A stretch of 64,000 bases of DNA from positions 62,001 to 126,000 of the forward strand of contig NZ_JACATN010000007.1 of NCBI RefSeq assembly GCF_018603515.1, read 5' to 3'. This stretch comes from Zobellia barbeyronii (lineage in GTDB: Bacteria; Bacteroidota; Bacteroidia; Flavobacteriales; Flavobacteriaceae). The position numbers were made by a program, and so were the translations under genes. This document shows positions 6,601 to 14,483 of this stretch, piece after piece; within the stretch, counting starts at the first letter, position 1; each line of letters starts with the position of its first letter. Below the pieces are notes generated by a model that worked only from the letters and a program-made list of their open reading frames with translations, was not told where the DNA came from and searched no databases.

Positions 6601-8589
6601 TTAGCTATTAAGGTTGGTCGGTTCTTTTTTGATAGTAAAGTGAAATTCAGTACCCATGTCTTTTTCACTCTCTACCCATACTTCGCCTTCGTAGCGGTCA
6701 ATAATCTTCTTAACAATGGAAAGGCCAATACCGGTAGACCTTTCATTAGCTCCTATGGATTGAAAAATTTCGAATATTTTCTTATGATACTCCTTAGGTA
6801 TACCTACTCCGTTATCTTTTATCGAAAACTGCCAATGTGTTTTATTTTCTACAAATAGTACTTCTACAAGGCCTTTTTCCTTTTCTATATGAACTACTGC
6901 ATTAGAGAGTATATTCTGAAACAATTGATGCATTTTGGTACTATCTGCAATAATCGTGGGCAAAGGTTTAGGTACAACCAATGCAACGTGTTCAGGTATA
7001 AATATGCTTTCTTTGATTTTTTCTACAACTTCATTTAAATCAACACTAGAATTATCTAGCGCAGAATCGTTGGCTGTTGAATATTCTAAAATACCTTGGA
7101 TCAATTTATCCATTGAGGCAACTTTATCTTGCATTAACGTTAGGTTCTCTTGCCCTGCTTCATCAAGCACATCTTTATAATCATCTTGAATCCACGTGGC
7201 CAATGCACTTATACTCCGTAAAGGCGACTTTAAATCGTGTGAAACAATATGTGCATATTCCTGAAGTCCTTTATTACTTTGTTCTAATTCCTTAACTAAT
7301 AATTCCTTTTGTAATTCAAGAAGTTTTTGGGTGGTAATATCTAAGTGAATTCCAACGGAACCTATCAACTTTTTATTGCCATCGTAACGTGGCGCTCCAC
7401 TTACCAACCAATGCTTTATTTTTCCACTTTTGTCTAGGACTTCAAGCTCGTAAGAATCTGACTCTCCTTCTGCTCGCTTTTCATTTTCCTTATCTAGAAC
7501 ATTCTTATTTTGTACCCGAAGAACATCGCTCCCCTTTTTGCCTAATAATTCATCTTCCTGAAAACCGCTCATTGAACAAAAGCTCTGGTTTACAAATTGA
7601 ATTATATCTTCTGTATCTACTTCTACCAGACCCAGGTTCATATTGGCAATAATACTGGCATATTTTTCGCGCTCGTAAATTAACCGCTCTTCTGCCTCGC
7701 GTTCTCTAGTTATGTCTTCTACCATTGCTAAGACATATTTTAAATTACCCTTATAGTCCCTTACAGCACTAACAGAAGTTTTTCCTATTAAACAACCGCC
7801 CTGTTTCTTATAATACCTTTTAATTACAATATCCTTGTCTATTTTACCTTCGGACATTTGCATTACAATTTCATTGGCTGTGGGCCCCTCTATAACTTTA
7901 GAAAACTCCTCAAACTTCATGGTTTTAAACTCTGCTTCTGTATAACCAAGAAGTTCTGTAAAAGTCCTGTTTGATTTTATAATTTTGCCTTCAACACTTA
8001 ATACAATACCCAAAGGAGAACTATCCACTATAATATCTAGCTGCTTTCTTTGTTGCTCAAGCAGCTCTTTAATTTCCATTTCCTGGGTAATATCCCTAAT
8101 AATTCCCTGGGCACCAATAGGTTCCCTTTTAGTATTAAAGATTAAACTAGCGTTGATTTCTATCCATTTTTCATCGCCATTCTTTACAGAAATTTTAGCA
8201 CGGTAGTTTTTAAGAGTGCCTATCTCTATAAGATATTTAAAGGATTCAGCAGTATATTTAAGGTAGTCTTGGTGTACAAGATTGGTAAGATTGACTTTTT
8301 CTTTGGTGTTATCATAACCTAAGAATTCCTTAGCCGACGTGTTCATATTAATTACGTTGGCATACATATCCATTACCACATATGGATCTATAATGTTTAC
8401 AAAAACATTATCCAGTTCAGAAACCTTTTCGCTCAATAGATTTTCAAGAGTGCCATTGGCCTCTTTTAATTGTTGTGTAGTTTCGTAGAGTTCTGTAGAC
8501 TTTTGTTCTAGAATTTTTTCAGCTTGTTGCCTAGCCCTCTTTTGTCTTTCTAGTGCTCTTTTTAGAAGCTGTACTTCTTTATTATCCAT
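6601..8589 (-). CDS. Triple-PAS cytosolic histidine kinase, H-NOX partner
   Basis: A 662-residue kinase with an N-terminal coiled coil (about 5-60), three PAS domains (about 60-175, 180-300, 305-425; each followed by a PAC-like block, for example GIIRDITQEME, AMVEDITRERE and GIHLDITTQK), a HisKA domain with VSHDLKSPLRS (His451) and HATPase_c (NILSNAVVH, DNGVGIPKEYH, STGIGLSIVKKI). There is no transmembrane segment. A TTG at 8604 would extend the frame, but the ATG at 8589 overlaps the H-NOX stop by eight bases, a usual coupling arrangement. H-NOX proteins typically control an adjacent kinase, so this is the expected partner. The PAS domains may add further small-molecule or redox input. Confidence 0.9.
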   Translation of the reverse strand: MDNKEVQLLKRALERQKRARQQAEKILEQKSTELYETTQQLKEANGTLENLLSEKVSELDNVFVNIIDPYVVMDMYANVINMNTSAKEFLGYDNTKEKVNLTNLVHQDYLKYTAESFKYLIEIGTLKNYRAKISVKNGDEKWIEINASLIFNTKREPIGAQGIIRDITQEMEIKELLEQQRKQLDIIVDSSPLGIVLSVEGKIIKSNRTFTELLGYTEAEFKTMKFEEFSKVIEGPTANEIVMQMSEGKIDKDIVIKRYYKKQGGCLIGKTSVSAVRDYKGNLKYVLAMVEDITREREAEERLIYEREKYASIIANMNLGLVEVDTEDIIQFVNQSFCSMSGFQEDELLGKKGSDVLRVQNKNVLDKENEKRAEGESDSYELEVLDKSGKIKHWLVSGAPRYDGNKKLIGSVGIHLDITTQKLLELQKELLVKELEQSNKGLQEYAHIVSHDLKSPLRSISALATWIQDDYKDVLDEAGQENLTLMQDKVASMDKLIQGILEYSTANDSALDNSSVDLNEVVEKIKESIFIPEHVALVVPKPLPTIIADSTKMHQLFQNILSNAVVHIEKEKGLVEVLFVENKTHWQFSIKDNGVGIPKEYHKKIFEIFQSIGANERSTGIGLSIVKKIIDRYEGEVWVESEKDMGTEFHFTIKKEPTNLNS

Positions 8590-9124
8590 TTTGAACAATA
8601 TCAAATTTAACCTCAGTGCCGTCTTCTTTTAATAAGTCGTAGGTAATTGTAGCGGAACCTCCAAAGTGCTCAAAAGCCTTTTCTATAAGACCATGAGCCA
8701 AACGGTATAAGCCTCTAGAGGAAGAGTATACCATTACTATTTTTGTGTCCGTTTTGTCCAGAATTTTAAATGTTGGTAGTTCTGCATCTGGATACAGCTT
8801 TTTTACATGTACGTGTATATGATCTTCTATACAATATAAAAGACCTAATGGGGAATTATAGTTCTTAATAACTTCGGGGTGAGAGTTAGCCAAACCTGCA
8901 AATAGGTATAGACCAAAAGCATAAATGAGATCGCCAGCCGGAATTTTGGTTTCTTCGCTAAGGTTGGTTATTAGCGTTACCATCTCATTAAACTCATATG
9001 TACCTACAGAAGTATAAATACCTTCTGAAGGCAAATGACCATTTTCAATAATATTATCAACAGTCTCAAGACCAAACTTGATCTCTACCATTTCTAAAAA
9101 CTCTGTAAAAACAATACCCTTCAT
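8582..9124 (-). CDS. H-NOX (haem nitric-oxide/oxygen-binding) sensor
   Basis: A 180-residue stand-alone H-NOX domain. It carries the proximal haem ligand His104 in DHIHVHVKKLYPDAELP and the propionate-binding Y-x-S-x-R motif as YSSSR (133-137). Both are required for haem binding in the characterised family, so the protein should be haem-loaded. The opening MKGIVFTEFLEMVE is typical of H-NOX proteins. It is soluble and lacks a fused signalling domain, as in bacterial H-NOX proteins that act on a neighbouring histidine kinase. Its stop overlaps the start of the PAS kinase. Whether it selects NO over O2 cannot be read with certainty from the sequence. Confidence 0.93.
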   Translation of the reverse strand: MKGIVFTEFLEMVEIKFGLETVDNIIENGHLPSEGIYTSVGTYEFNEMVTLITNLSEETKIPAGDLIYAFGLYLFAGLANSHPEVIKNYNSPLGLLYCIEDHIHVHVKKLYPDAELPTFKILDKTDTKIVMVYSSSRGLYRLAHGLIEKAFEHFGGSATITYDLLKEDGTEVKFDIVQNG

Positions 9125-9200
9125 ATACCATAATTTATCTACTAAAAGTAGGAAAAGTAGTATAGTTTAAAGAATTTTTGTTGTGAAACGCACTATTTTG

Positions 9201-9602
9201 TTAGCCTTTCACCAATTGGTTGATGTCCCAGTACTCAAGAACCTTATGAAGTTTAGATTGATAATCTTCATATTTCAATGGTTTAATCACGTAACCGGCT
9301 ACTCCAATTTTATAACATTCCAATAAATCTGCTCTGTTTTCAGATGTTGTAAGAATAACTGTAGGAAGATATTTTAGTACGTCATCTGCCTTTAAAATGC
9401 TTAAAAATTCTATACCGTTCATTCTTGGCATGTTAAGATCTAACAAAATAATATCTGGCAATCTATTACCCGATCTTAAGATTTCTAATGCATCTTCGCC
9501 ATTCTTGGTTTCTATTATATTATGCTTAAGTTCTAACTTCTTTACCGTTCGCTGTAACTTCATTACTTCAATAGCATCATCTTCAATCAATAAAATATCC
9601 AT
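9201..9602 (-). CDS. Stand-alone CheY-like response regulator
   Basis: A 133-residue single receiver domain with acidic pocket IEDD (6-9), phospho-acceptor Asp55 in IILLDLNMPRMNG, the Thr of ILTTSE and Lys in VIKPLKY. It resembles Rcp1-type single-domain regulators and has no output domain. It is the first gene of the operon, 76 bases before H-NOX. It probably accepts phosphate from one of the kinases and passes it to the HPt, or acts as a sink. A candidate -7 box (9634-9626) and a 21-bp direct repeat pair (9660-9690) precede it, so the operon may be under autoregulation by its own LytTR product. Confidence 0.92.
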   Translation of the reverse strand: MDILLIEDDAIEVMKLQRTVKKLELKHNIIETKNGEDALEILRSGNRLPDIILLDLNMPRMNGIEFLSILKADDVLKYLPTVILTTSENRADLLECYKIGVAGYVIKPLKYEDYQSKLHKVLEYWDINQLVKG

Positions 9603-9625
9603 AACATGTAATTTTTAGTGAAATA

Positions 9626-9634
9626 CAAATTTTA
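9626..9634 (-). promoter_or_regulatory. -7-like promoter element of the sensor operon
   Basis: TAAAATTTG on the minus strand is the TAnnTTTG element with one extra base. It predicts a start near 9619 and a leader of about 17 nt. The conserved G at 9626 lies 34 bp from the direct repeat at 9660, the same spacing as at the micropeptide promoter. Confidence 0.5.
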
Positions 9635-9659
9635 GAATTAAATAATAGAATTTTGACCA

Positions 9660-9690
9660 GCTATAGACGAGTGACTTTTAACTGTAGACG
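9660..9690. promoter_or_regulatory. Direct-repeat pair, 21-bp spacing (candidate LytTR site), sensor-operon promoter
   Basis: GCTATAGACG starts at 9660 and ACTGTAGACG at 9681, exactly 21 bp apart. Seven bases (TAGACGA) are identical in the two copies. The pair is upstream of the first gene of the operon that ends with the LytTR regulator, which suggests autoregulation. Confidence 0.65.
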
Positions 9691-9990
9691 AATGGAAAAT
9701 TAGGGTAGTTGAACGATTTCCGTATTTACGCCGTTATTCTCCATTACCTAGTATATAAGCTAACTACAATAGTAATTTGAAGTTCTTAACACAGATGTCT
9801 GCCTGCTCTTTTCAAACAATAACTTACTACCTTCCAAGGGATTAAACCAATTACCTACTGTAATTATAAAACTTCTTTGAAAACATTATAAATTTTGCGG
9901 ATATTTGCAGCCTGTTTAGTACGAAGTGATAGTCTATTTATTAGACTTTTACCATAATCACAAACTATTCTCTAAACAAAAATCTCTCAT

Positions 9991-10074
9991 GCGCACGTGG
10001 CGGAATTGGTAGACGCGCCAGCTTGAGGGGCTGGTGGCCACTAGGCCGTGGAAGTTCGAGTCTTCTCGTGCGCA
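9991..10074 (+). tRNA. tRNA-Leu (anticodon GAG)
   Basis: The acceptor arms GCGCACG (9991-9997) and CGTGCGC (10067-10073) pair perfectly, followed by discriminator A. The anticodon stem CCAGC/GCTGG encloses TTGAGGG, giving anticodon GAG, and the long variable arm (GGCCACTAGGCC region) marks a class II leucine tRNA. The T arm contains GTTCGAGTC. CCA is not encoded. Confidence 0.96.
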
Positions 10075-10079
10075 CATTA

Positions 10080-10112
10080 AACCATCAACATCTGTGTTGA
10101 TGGTTTTTTTTA
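10080..10112 (+). terminator. Terminator of tRNA-Leu
   Basis: ACCATCAAC (10081-10089) and GTTGATGGT (10096-10104) form a perfect 9-bp stem with a six-base loop followed by eight T residues, six bases after the tRNA. Confidence 0.88.
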
Positions 10113-10199
10113 TATACGTATCTTGTCTCTTATTCCTTATAATATTACTTTTTTTACCAAAAGAGCACATTTCAACCCCCTGACTAAGAATAAAATTAT

Positions 10200-10207
10200 T
10201 AGATTTG
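10200..10207 (+). promoter_or_regulatory. -7 promoter element of the MerR/carotenoid operon
   Basis: TAGATTTG is an exact TAnnTTTG match and predicts a start near 10214, 15 bases before the ATG at 10229. The in-frame TTG at 10205 falls inside this element, which argues against it as a start codon. Confidence 0.55.
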
Positions 10208-10228
10208 TTTAATGTTTACAACAAAAAG

Positions 10229-11125
10229 ATGAACACTACAAAGAAGACGTTCAGTATACGTGATTTAGAAAACCTATCGGGCATCAAAGCCCATACCATA
10301 CGTATATGGGAAAAGCGATACAACCTGCTTTCTCCCGAACGAACGGATACTAATATTAGAAGATATAGTTTAGAAAGCCTTCAGAAGCTCTTAAACATTA
10401 CACTTTTATATAGTAATGGCCATAAAATATCTAAAATAGCGAATCTTAAAGAGGGTAAAATCCCTGAGATTGTAAACGAACTAATTTCGAAAAATAACAA
10501 TAGCCAAGTTATAAATACTTTTAAGCTGGCGATGATTAATTTTGACGAACAGCTTTTTACTCGCACTTTCAAGACCTTACTTCTTGACAAATCATTCTCA
10601 GAAGTTTTTAAAGAGGTTTTTATTCCGCTTTTAAATGAACTTGGGTTACTATGGCAAACAGATACGATCTGTCCTGCGCACGAGCATTTTATTTCAAACC
10701 TTGTAAAGCAAAAAATCCTGATTAGCACTCAAGACTTATCTGTTGAGGAAGCTTCTAATAAAAAGACCACATTTATTGCCTATTTACCAGAAAACGAGAT
10801 TCATGAAATTGGTCTTCTTTATTTAAATTATGAGATTGTTTCTAGAGGATATAAGTCTGTGTATTTAGGGCAAACCGTTCCCTTAGAAAGTCTAGAAGAA
10901 GTAATGAAGACTTTTGAAAACGCAACTTTTTTATCCTATTTCACAGTATCTCCCTCAAAGGATAAGGTTGACGATTATATTACCAAATTTAGGTCGTTAT
11001 CGGCAAATTTCACAAACACTAAACTTTGGTTACTAGGTCATCAGACCCAACATATAGACCAAGAGAAATTACCTCAAACAATTGAAATTTTCTCTTCAAT
11101 AGATAAAATTGTTGAGCGACTTTAA
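10229..11125 (+). CDS. MerR-family regulator with cobalamin-binding domain (CarH/LitR-like)
   Basis: A 298-residue protein. The MerR helix-turn-helix is at 8-75 (FSIRDLENLSGIKAHTIRIWEKRY, RRYSLESLQKLL). The middle four-helix part carries the W-x9-E-H motif: Trp142, then Glu152-His153 in LWQTDTICPAHEH. In CarH this tryptophan and histidine contact adenosylcobalamin. The Rossmann B12-binding part has E-I-H-E-I-G (190-195) where the consensus is D-x-H-x-x-G, so the lower-ligand His192 is kept and the Asp is a conservative Glu. CarH-type proteins repress carotenoid genes in the dark and release DNA when light breaks the B12 adduct. The crtI-crtB-crtZ genes follow 23 bases downstream, so light control of pigment is the likely role. 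Photoreception itself is inferred. Confidence 0.85.
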   Translation: MNTTKKTFSIRDLENLSGIKAHTIRIWEKRYNLLSPERTDTNIRRYSLESLQKLLNITLLYSNGHKISKIANLKEGKIPEIVNELISKNNNSQVINTFKLAMINFDEQLFTRTFKTLLLDKSFSEVFKEVFIPLLNELGLLWQTDTICPAHEHFISNLVKQKILISTQDLSVEEASNKKTTFIAYLPENEIHEIGLLYLNYEIVSRGYKSVYLGQTVPLESLEEVMKTFENATFLSYFTVSPSKDKVDDYITKFRSLSANFTNTKLWLLGHQTQHIDQEKLPQTIEIFSSIDKIVERL

Positions 11126-11148
11126 AACATTACATCACTAAAACAATA

Positions 11149-12606
11149 ATGAAAAAGAAGATTGCCATAATTGGTTCAGGTTTTTCCTCACTGTCCGCTT
11201 CGTGCTACTTAGCCAAAGCCGGTCATGAGGTTACTATGTATGAGAAAAACGAAACCGTAGGCGGTAGAGCAAGACAACTCACTAGAGAAGGGTTTACTTT
11301 TGACATGGGACCTAGTTGGTATTGGATGCCCGATATTTTTGATAAGTTCTTTAATGACTTCGGAAAGAAAACTTCCGATTATTACCAGCTAGATAAATTA
11401 AGTCCAGCCTATAAAATTTTCTTTTCTGATGACAATATCACCATTGGTGACTGTATGGATGACATATGCCAAGAATTTGAGCGTATAGAACCTGGAAGTG
11501 CCAAGCACCTAAGAAACTTTATTAGTAAGGCACAGAAGAACTATGACATTGCCATTAACAAGGTTGTCTTGCGACCTGGCCTTTCTCCTTTAGAACTTAT
11601 TACCCCCGAAACGGCATTACGTGTAGATCAATTTTTCAAGACCATTAGTGGCGAAGTGCGCAAAAAGTTTAAAAACAAAAAATTAATATCTACGCTAGAA
11701 TTTCCGGTCCTGTTTTTAGGTGCAAAACCAAGCAACACCCCTTCTTTTTATAGTTTTATGAACTATGCCGATTTTGGTTTGGGTACATGGCATCCAAAAG
11801 GTGGAATGTATGAAATTGTAAAGGCCATGAAAAATTTGGCTGAAGAAGTTGGCGTAAAAATACATACCGATTCTGCGGCTCTAAAAATAAACGTTGATAA
11901 TAATAAGGCCGTTGGCGTAAACATTAATGGAGAAGATATCATAGCCGACGTAGTGTTAAGCGGAGCTGATTATCACCACTCAGAAACTTTACTTGACCCA
12001 GAATACCGTCAATACTCTGAAGCCTATTGGGACAAGAAGACCTTTGCCCCTTCTTCATTATTATTTTATATGGGTTTTGATAAGAAGCTAAAAAATGTAG
12101 AACATCACAATCTTTTCTTTGATACTGATTTTGAGCGACATGCCACAGAAATCTATGACCAACCAAGTTGGCCAAAAGACCCTTTGTTTTATGCCAATTT
12201 TCCATCAATTACAGATTCTAGCATGGCGCCCGCTAATTCTGAAACCGGTTTTTTTCTAATACCTATTGCGACAAACTTGACAGATACTCCAGAGCTACGC
12301 GCCCAATATTTTGATATTGTCATGGATAGATTTGAGAAACGAACAGGCCAGAGCGTAAAAAATAATATTATCTTTAAAGAGTCGTTTTGTGTAAACGACT
12401 TTGTAGAACAATACAATTCTTATAAAGGTAACGCTTATGGTATGGCTAATACATTACGCCAAACTGCTTTTCTTAGACCTGGTCTAAAAAGCAAAAAAGT
12501 TGAAAACTTATACTTTACCGGCCAGTTGACTGTACCAGGTCCTGGGGTTCCTCCGGCTTTAATTTCGGGTAAGCTAGTCTCCCAATTAATAAACAAGAAC
12601 GTCTAA
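11149..12606 (+). CDS. crtI: Phytoene desaturase (CrtI family)
   Basis: A 485-residue FAD-dependent desaturase. The dinucleotide motif AIIGSGFSSLSAS (5-17), then EKNETVGGRARQ and FDMGPSWYWMP, are typical of CrtI, as is the C-terminal signature LYFTGQLTVPGPGVPPALISGKL. It introduces the conjugated double bases of lycopene from phytoene. It lies between the CarH-like regulator and crtB and is separated from crtB by 11 bases, so it belongs to one operon. The second glycine pair of the usual GxGxxG run is Ser-Ser here (GFSSL), a variation also known from Bacteroidota desaturases as far as I recall. Confidence 0.93.
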   Translation: MKKKIAIIGSGFSSLSASCYLAKAGHEVTMYEKNETVGGRARQLTREGFTFDMGPSWYWMPDIFDKFFNDFGKKTSDYYQLDKLSPAYKIFFSDDNITIGDCMDDICQEFERIEPGSAKHLRNFISKAQKNYDIAINKVVLRPGLSPLELITPETALRVDQFFKTISGEVRKKFKNKKLISTLEFPVLFLGAKPSNTPSFYSFMNYADFGLGTWHPKGGMYEIVKAMKNLAEEVGVKIHTDSAALKINVDNNKAVGVNINGEDIIADVVLSGADYHHSETLLDPEYRQYSEAYWDKKTFAPSSLLFYMGFDKKLKNVEHHNLFFDTDFERHATEIYDQPSWPKDPLFYANFPSITDSSMAPANSETGFFLIPIATNLTDTPELRAQYFDIVMDRFEKRTGQSVKNNIIFKESFCVNDFVEQYNSYKGNAYGMANTLRQTAFLRPGLKSKKVENLYFTGQLTVPGPGVPPALISGKLVSQLINKNV

Positions 12607-12617
12607 AAGCCAAAACC

Positions 12618-13457
12618 ATGAAATCCCTATTCGATAAAGTTTCCTACCAGTGTAGCCAGATTGTTACAGAATCTTACAGCACTTCGTTCACAATGGCAAC
12701 GAAGATGTTGTCATCTTGTATTAGACCGGATATTTATAATATTTATGGTTTTGTGCGCTTTGCGGATGAAATAGTAGATACGTTTGATCAGTATGATAAA
12801 GAAAAACTCTTTAATCAGTTTGAAGCTAGCCTAAAAGATGCGCTGGAGCAGCGTATAAGTTTAAATCCAATTCTTAATTCGTTTCAACATACCTATCATA
12901 AGTATGAGATACCGTATGACCTTGTTGATGCTTTTATGAAAAGTATGCGAATGGATCTATATAAGAACGTTTACAAGACGGATGAAGAATATAAAGAATA
13001 CATCTATGGTTCTGCAGATGTGGTGGGGCTAATGTGCTTAAAAGTATTCGTGAAAGGGGATACTGAAAAATATGATAGCTTAAAAGAAACCGCTATGGCA
13101 TTGGGTTCTGCTTTTCAAAAAGTGAACTTCTTAAGAGACCTTAAAAGTGATTTTGAAGATTTAGACCGAAGCTATTTTCCTAATACTGATTTGGCCATGC
13201 TGGACGAAGCTTCCAAAACCCGAATCGTAAATGAAATAAAAGCCGATTTTGAACTAGCATATCAAGGAATTATCAGATTACCTAACGAGGCTAAATTTGG
13301 TGTTTACACTGCATACAAATACTATTATAGATTATTGAAAAAATTACAACGTACACCTTCTTTAGAAATTAGAACGGTTCGTATTCGCGTTCCTAATTAC
13401 GAGAAATTTGGGGTTTTGGCCAAGTCGTACGTGAATTACAAATTGAATTTGGTTTAG
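12618..13457 (+). CDS. crtB: Phytoene synthase
   Basis: A 279-residue squalene/phytoene synthase. The first Asp-rich motif is FADEIVDTFD and the second is FLRDLKSDFEDLDRSYFP; together they bind the Mg-diphosphate of two geranylgeranyl diphosphates. YGFVRFADE and the GSADVVGLMCL segment are family signatures. It catalyses the first committed step of C40 carotenoid formation. It follows crtI in the operon and ends one base before the crtZ start codon. Confidence 0.95.
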   Translation: MKSLFDKVSYQCSQIVTESYSTSFTMATKMLSSCIRPDIYNIYGFVRFADEIVDTFDQYDKEKLFNQFEASLKDALEQRISLNPILNSFQHTYHKYEIPYDLVDAFMKSMRMDLYKNVYKTDEEYKEYIYGSADVVGLMCLKVFVKGDTEKYDSLKETAMALGSAFQKVNFLRDLKSDFEDLDRSYFPNTDLAMLDEASKTRIVNEIKADFELAYQGIIRLPNEAKFGVYTAYKYYYRLLKKLQRTPSLEIRTVRIRVPNYEKFGVLAKSYVNYKLNLV

Positions 13458-13458
13458 T

Positions 13459-13914
13459 ATGAAAGCAGTTATTTGGATAACCCTGTTTTTAGGCACATTT
13501 TCCTTTATGGAATTTATGGCATGGTTTACCCATAAATATATTATGCACGGTTTTCTTTGGAGCTTGCACCAAGACCACCACAAGAAAGACCATGATTCTT
13601 GGTTTGAAAGGAATGATGCTTTTTTTATATTCTATGCCATTGTGAGCATGATACTCTTTTACTCAGGATCAGCAACATCTTTTTGGTATGGTTGGCCTTT
13701 GGGTTTTGGTATTCTAGCCTATGGTATTGCTTACTTCTTAGTACATGACATCTTTATTCATCAAAGGTTTAAGATGTTCAGGAACGCAAACAATTGGTAT
13801 GCTAAGGGAGTTCGTAGAGCGCACAAAATGCATCATAAACATTTGGGCAAAGGAGAAGGGGAATGCTTTGGTATGCTCATTGTTCCTTTTAAATACTTCA
13901 AGAACAAATTTTAA
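13459..13914 (+). CDS. crtZ: Beta-carotene 3-hydroxylase
   Basis: A 151-residue membrane di-iron hydroxylase of the fatty-acid-hydroxylase superfamily. The histidine clusters are HKYIMHGFLWSLHQDHH, HDIFIHQRF and RAHKMHHKHLGK, set among about four hydrophobic spans. It adds the 3 and 3' hydroxyl groups of zeaxanthin. It begins one base after crtB ends. No lycopene cyclase gene follows; the next genes are on the other strand. Confidence 0.93.
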   Translation: MKAVIWITLFLGTFSFMEFMAWFTHKYIMHGFLWSLHQDHHKKDHDSWFERNDAFFIFYAIVSMILFYSGSATSFWYGWPLGFGILAYGIAYFLVHDIFIHQRFKMFRNANNWYAKGVRRAHKMHHKHLGKGEGECFGMLIVPFKYFKNKF

Positions 13915-13922
13915 CTACACCT

Positions 13923-14483
13923 CTACTCTGCCAGCAGTTGATTTAATAATTTTCTGATTTTTTCACTGTTCCAATCTACAGCTCCATTTGCGGCCATAAC
14001 AATTTTGCCTTGTTTACTTATAATGTAAGTAGTAGGAATTGTAGATGAACTAAATATTTCTGGTACTTGATTTTCGGCTAGAAAAAAAGGTAGACTGTAT
14101 CCCTTTTTTAGTGCAAAACTATTAACTCTACTGAACTCTTCCTCGCTCACTAACATAAAGCTTACTTTATCTCCGTAGTCATCATATAATGCTTGAATAT
14201 CGGGTATTTCAACCAGGCAAGGCTTACACCAAGTGGCCCATAGGTTTAAGAAAACTACTTTTCCTTTTTCATTTTGAAAAGAGTACGCCTCGGTATTCAA
14301 ATCCGTTAGTTCCCAATCATATGTATTTTCTGGAATGGTCTTATCTGCTTTCAGCTTAATTGAACTATAAGAAATAATACGTCCAGCATAAGCCCTTAAT
14401 TTAGGGCCTATAGGTGTGAACAAAATAAGGCAGCCGGCAATCAGCAATACTCCTAAAGCAATATATTTTCCAGAAGGTTTCAA
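13923..14483 (-). CDS. TlpA/ResA-like membrane-anchored thioredoxin
   Basis: A 186-residue protein with one N-terminal membrane anchor (about 7-24) and a thioredoxin fold carrying the active site WCKPC (Cys86, Cys89) in LWATWCKPCLVEIP. The cis-proline region is STIPTTYII. It should act in the periplasm on disulfides of exported or cytochrome-type proteins. Its ATG overlaps the stop of the next gene upstream (ATGA, 14480-14483), so the pair is translationally coupled. It converges on crtZ with only eight bases between the stops and no visible terminator. Confidence 0.85.
   Translation of the reverse strand: MKPSGKYIALGVLLIAGCLILFTPIGPKLRAYAGRIISYSSIKLKADKTIPENTYDWELTDLNTEAYSFQNEKGKVVFLNLWATWCKPCLVEIPDIQALYDDYGDKVSFMLVSEEEFSRVNSFALKKGYSLPFFLAENQVPEIFSSSTIPTTYIISKQGKIVMAANGAVDWNSEKIRKLLNQLLAE

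Larger units (their letters stand above)
9603..9990. other. Intergenic region with operon promoter and tRNA promoter
   Basis: The left part holds the proposed promoter and repeat pair of the minus-strand sensor operon. From about 9700 to 9860 I see no gene or clear structure. Near the right end, TTTG at 9876-9879 and GATATTTG at 9900-9907 are 20 bp apart and form a plausible -33/-7 promoter for the tRNA gene. Confidence 0.5.

Noticed and set aside
10205-10228. TTG start giving a longer MerR regulator
   Set aside because: The TTG is part of the exact -7 box TAGATTTG, so it should not be in the mRNA; the ATG at 10229 starts the conserved domain.
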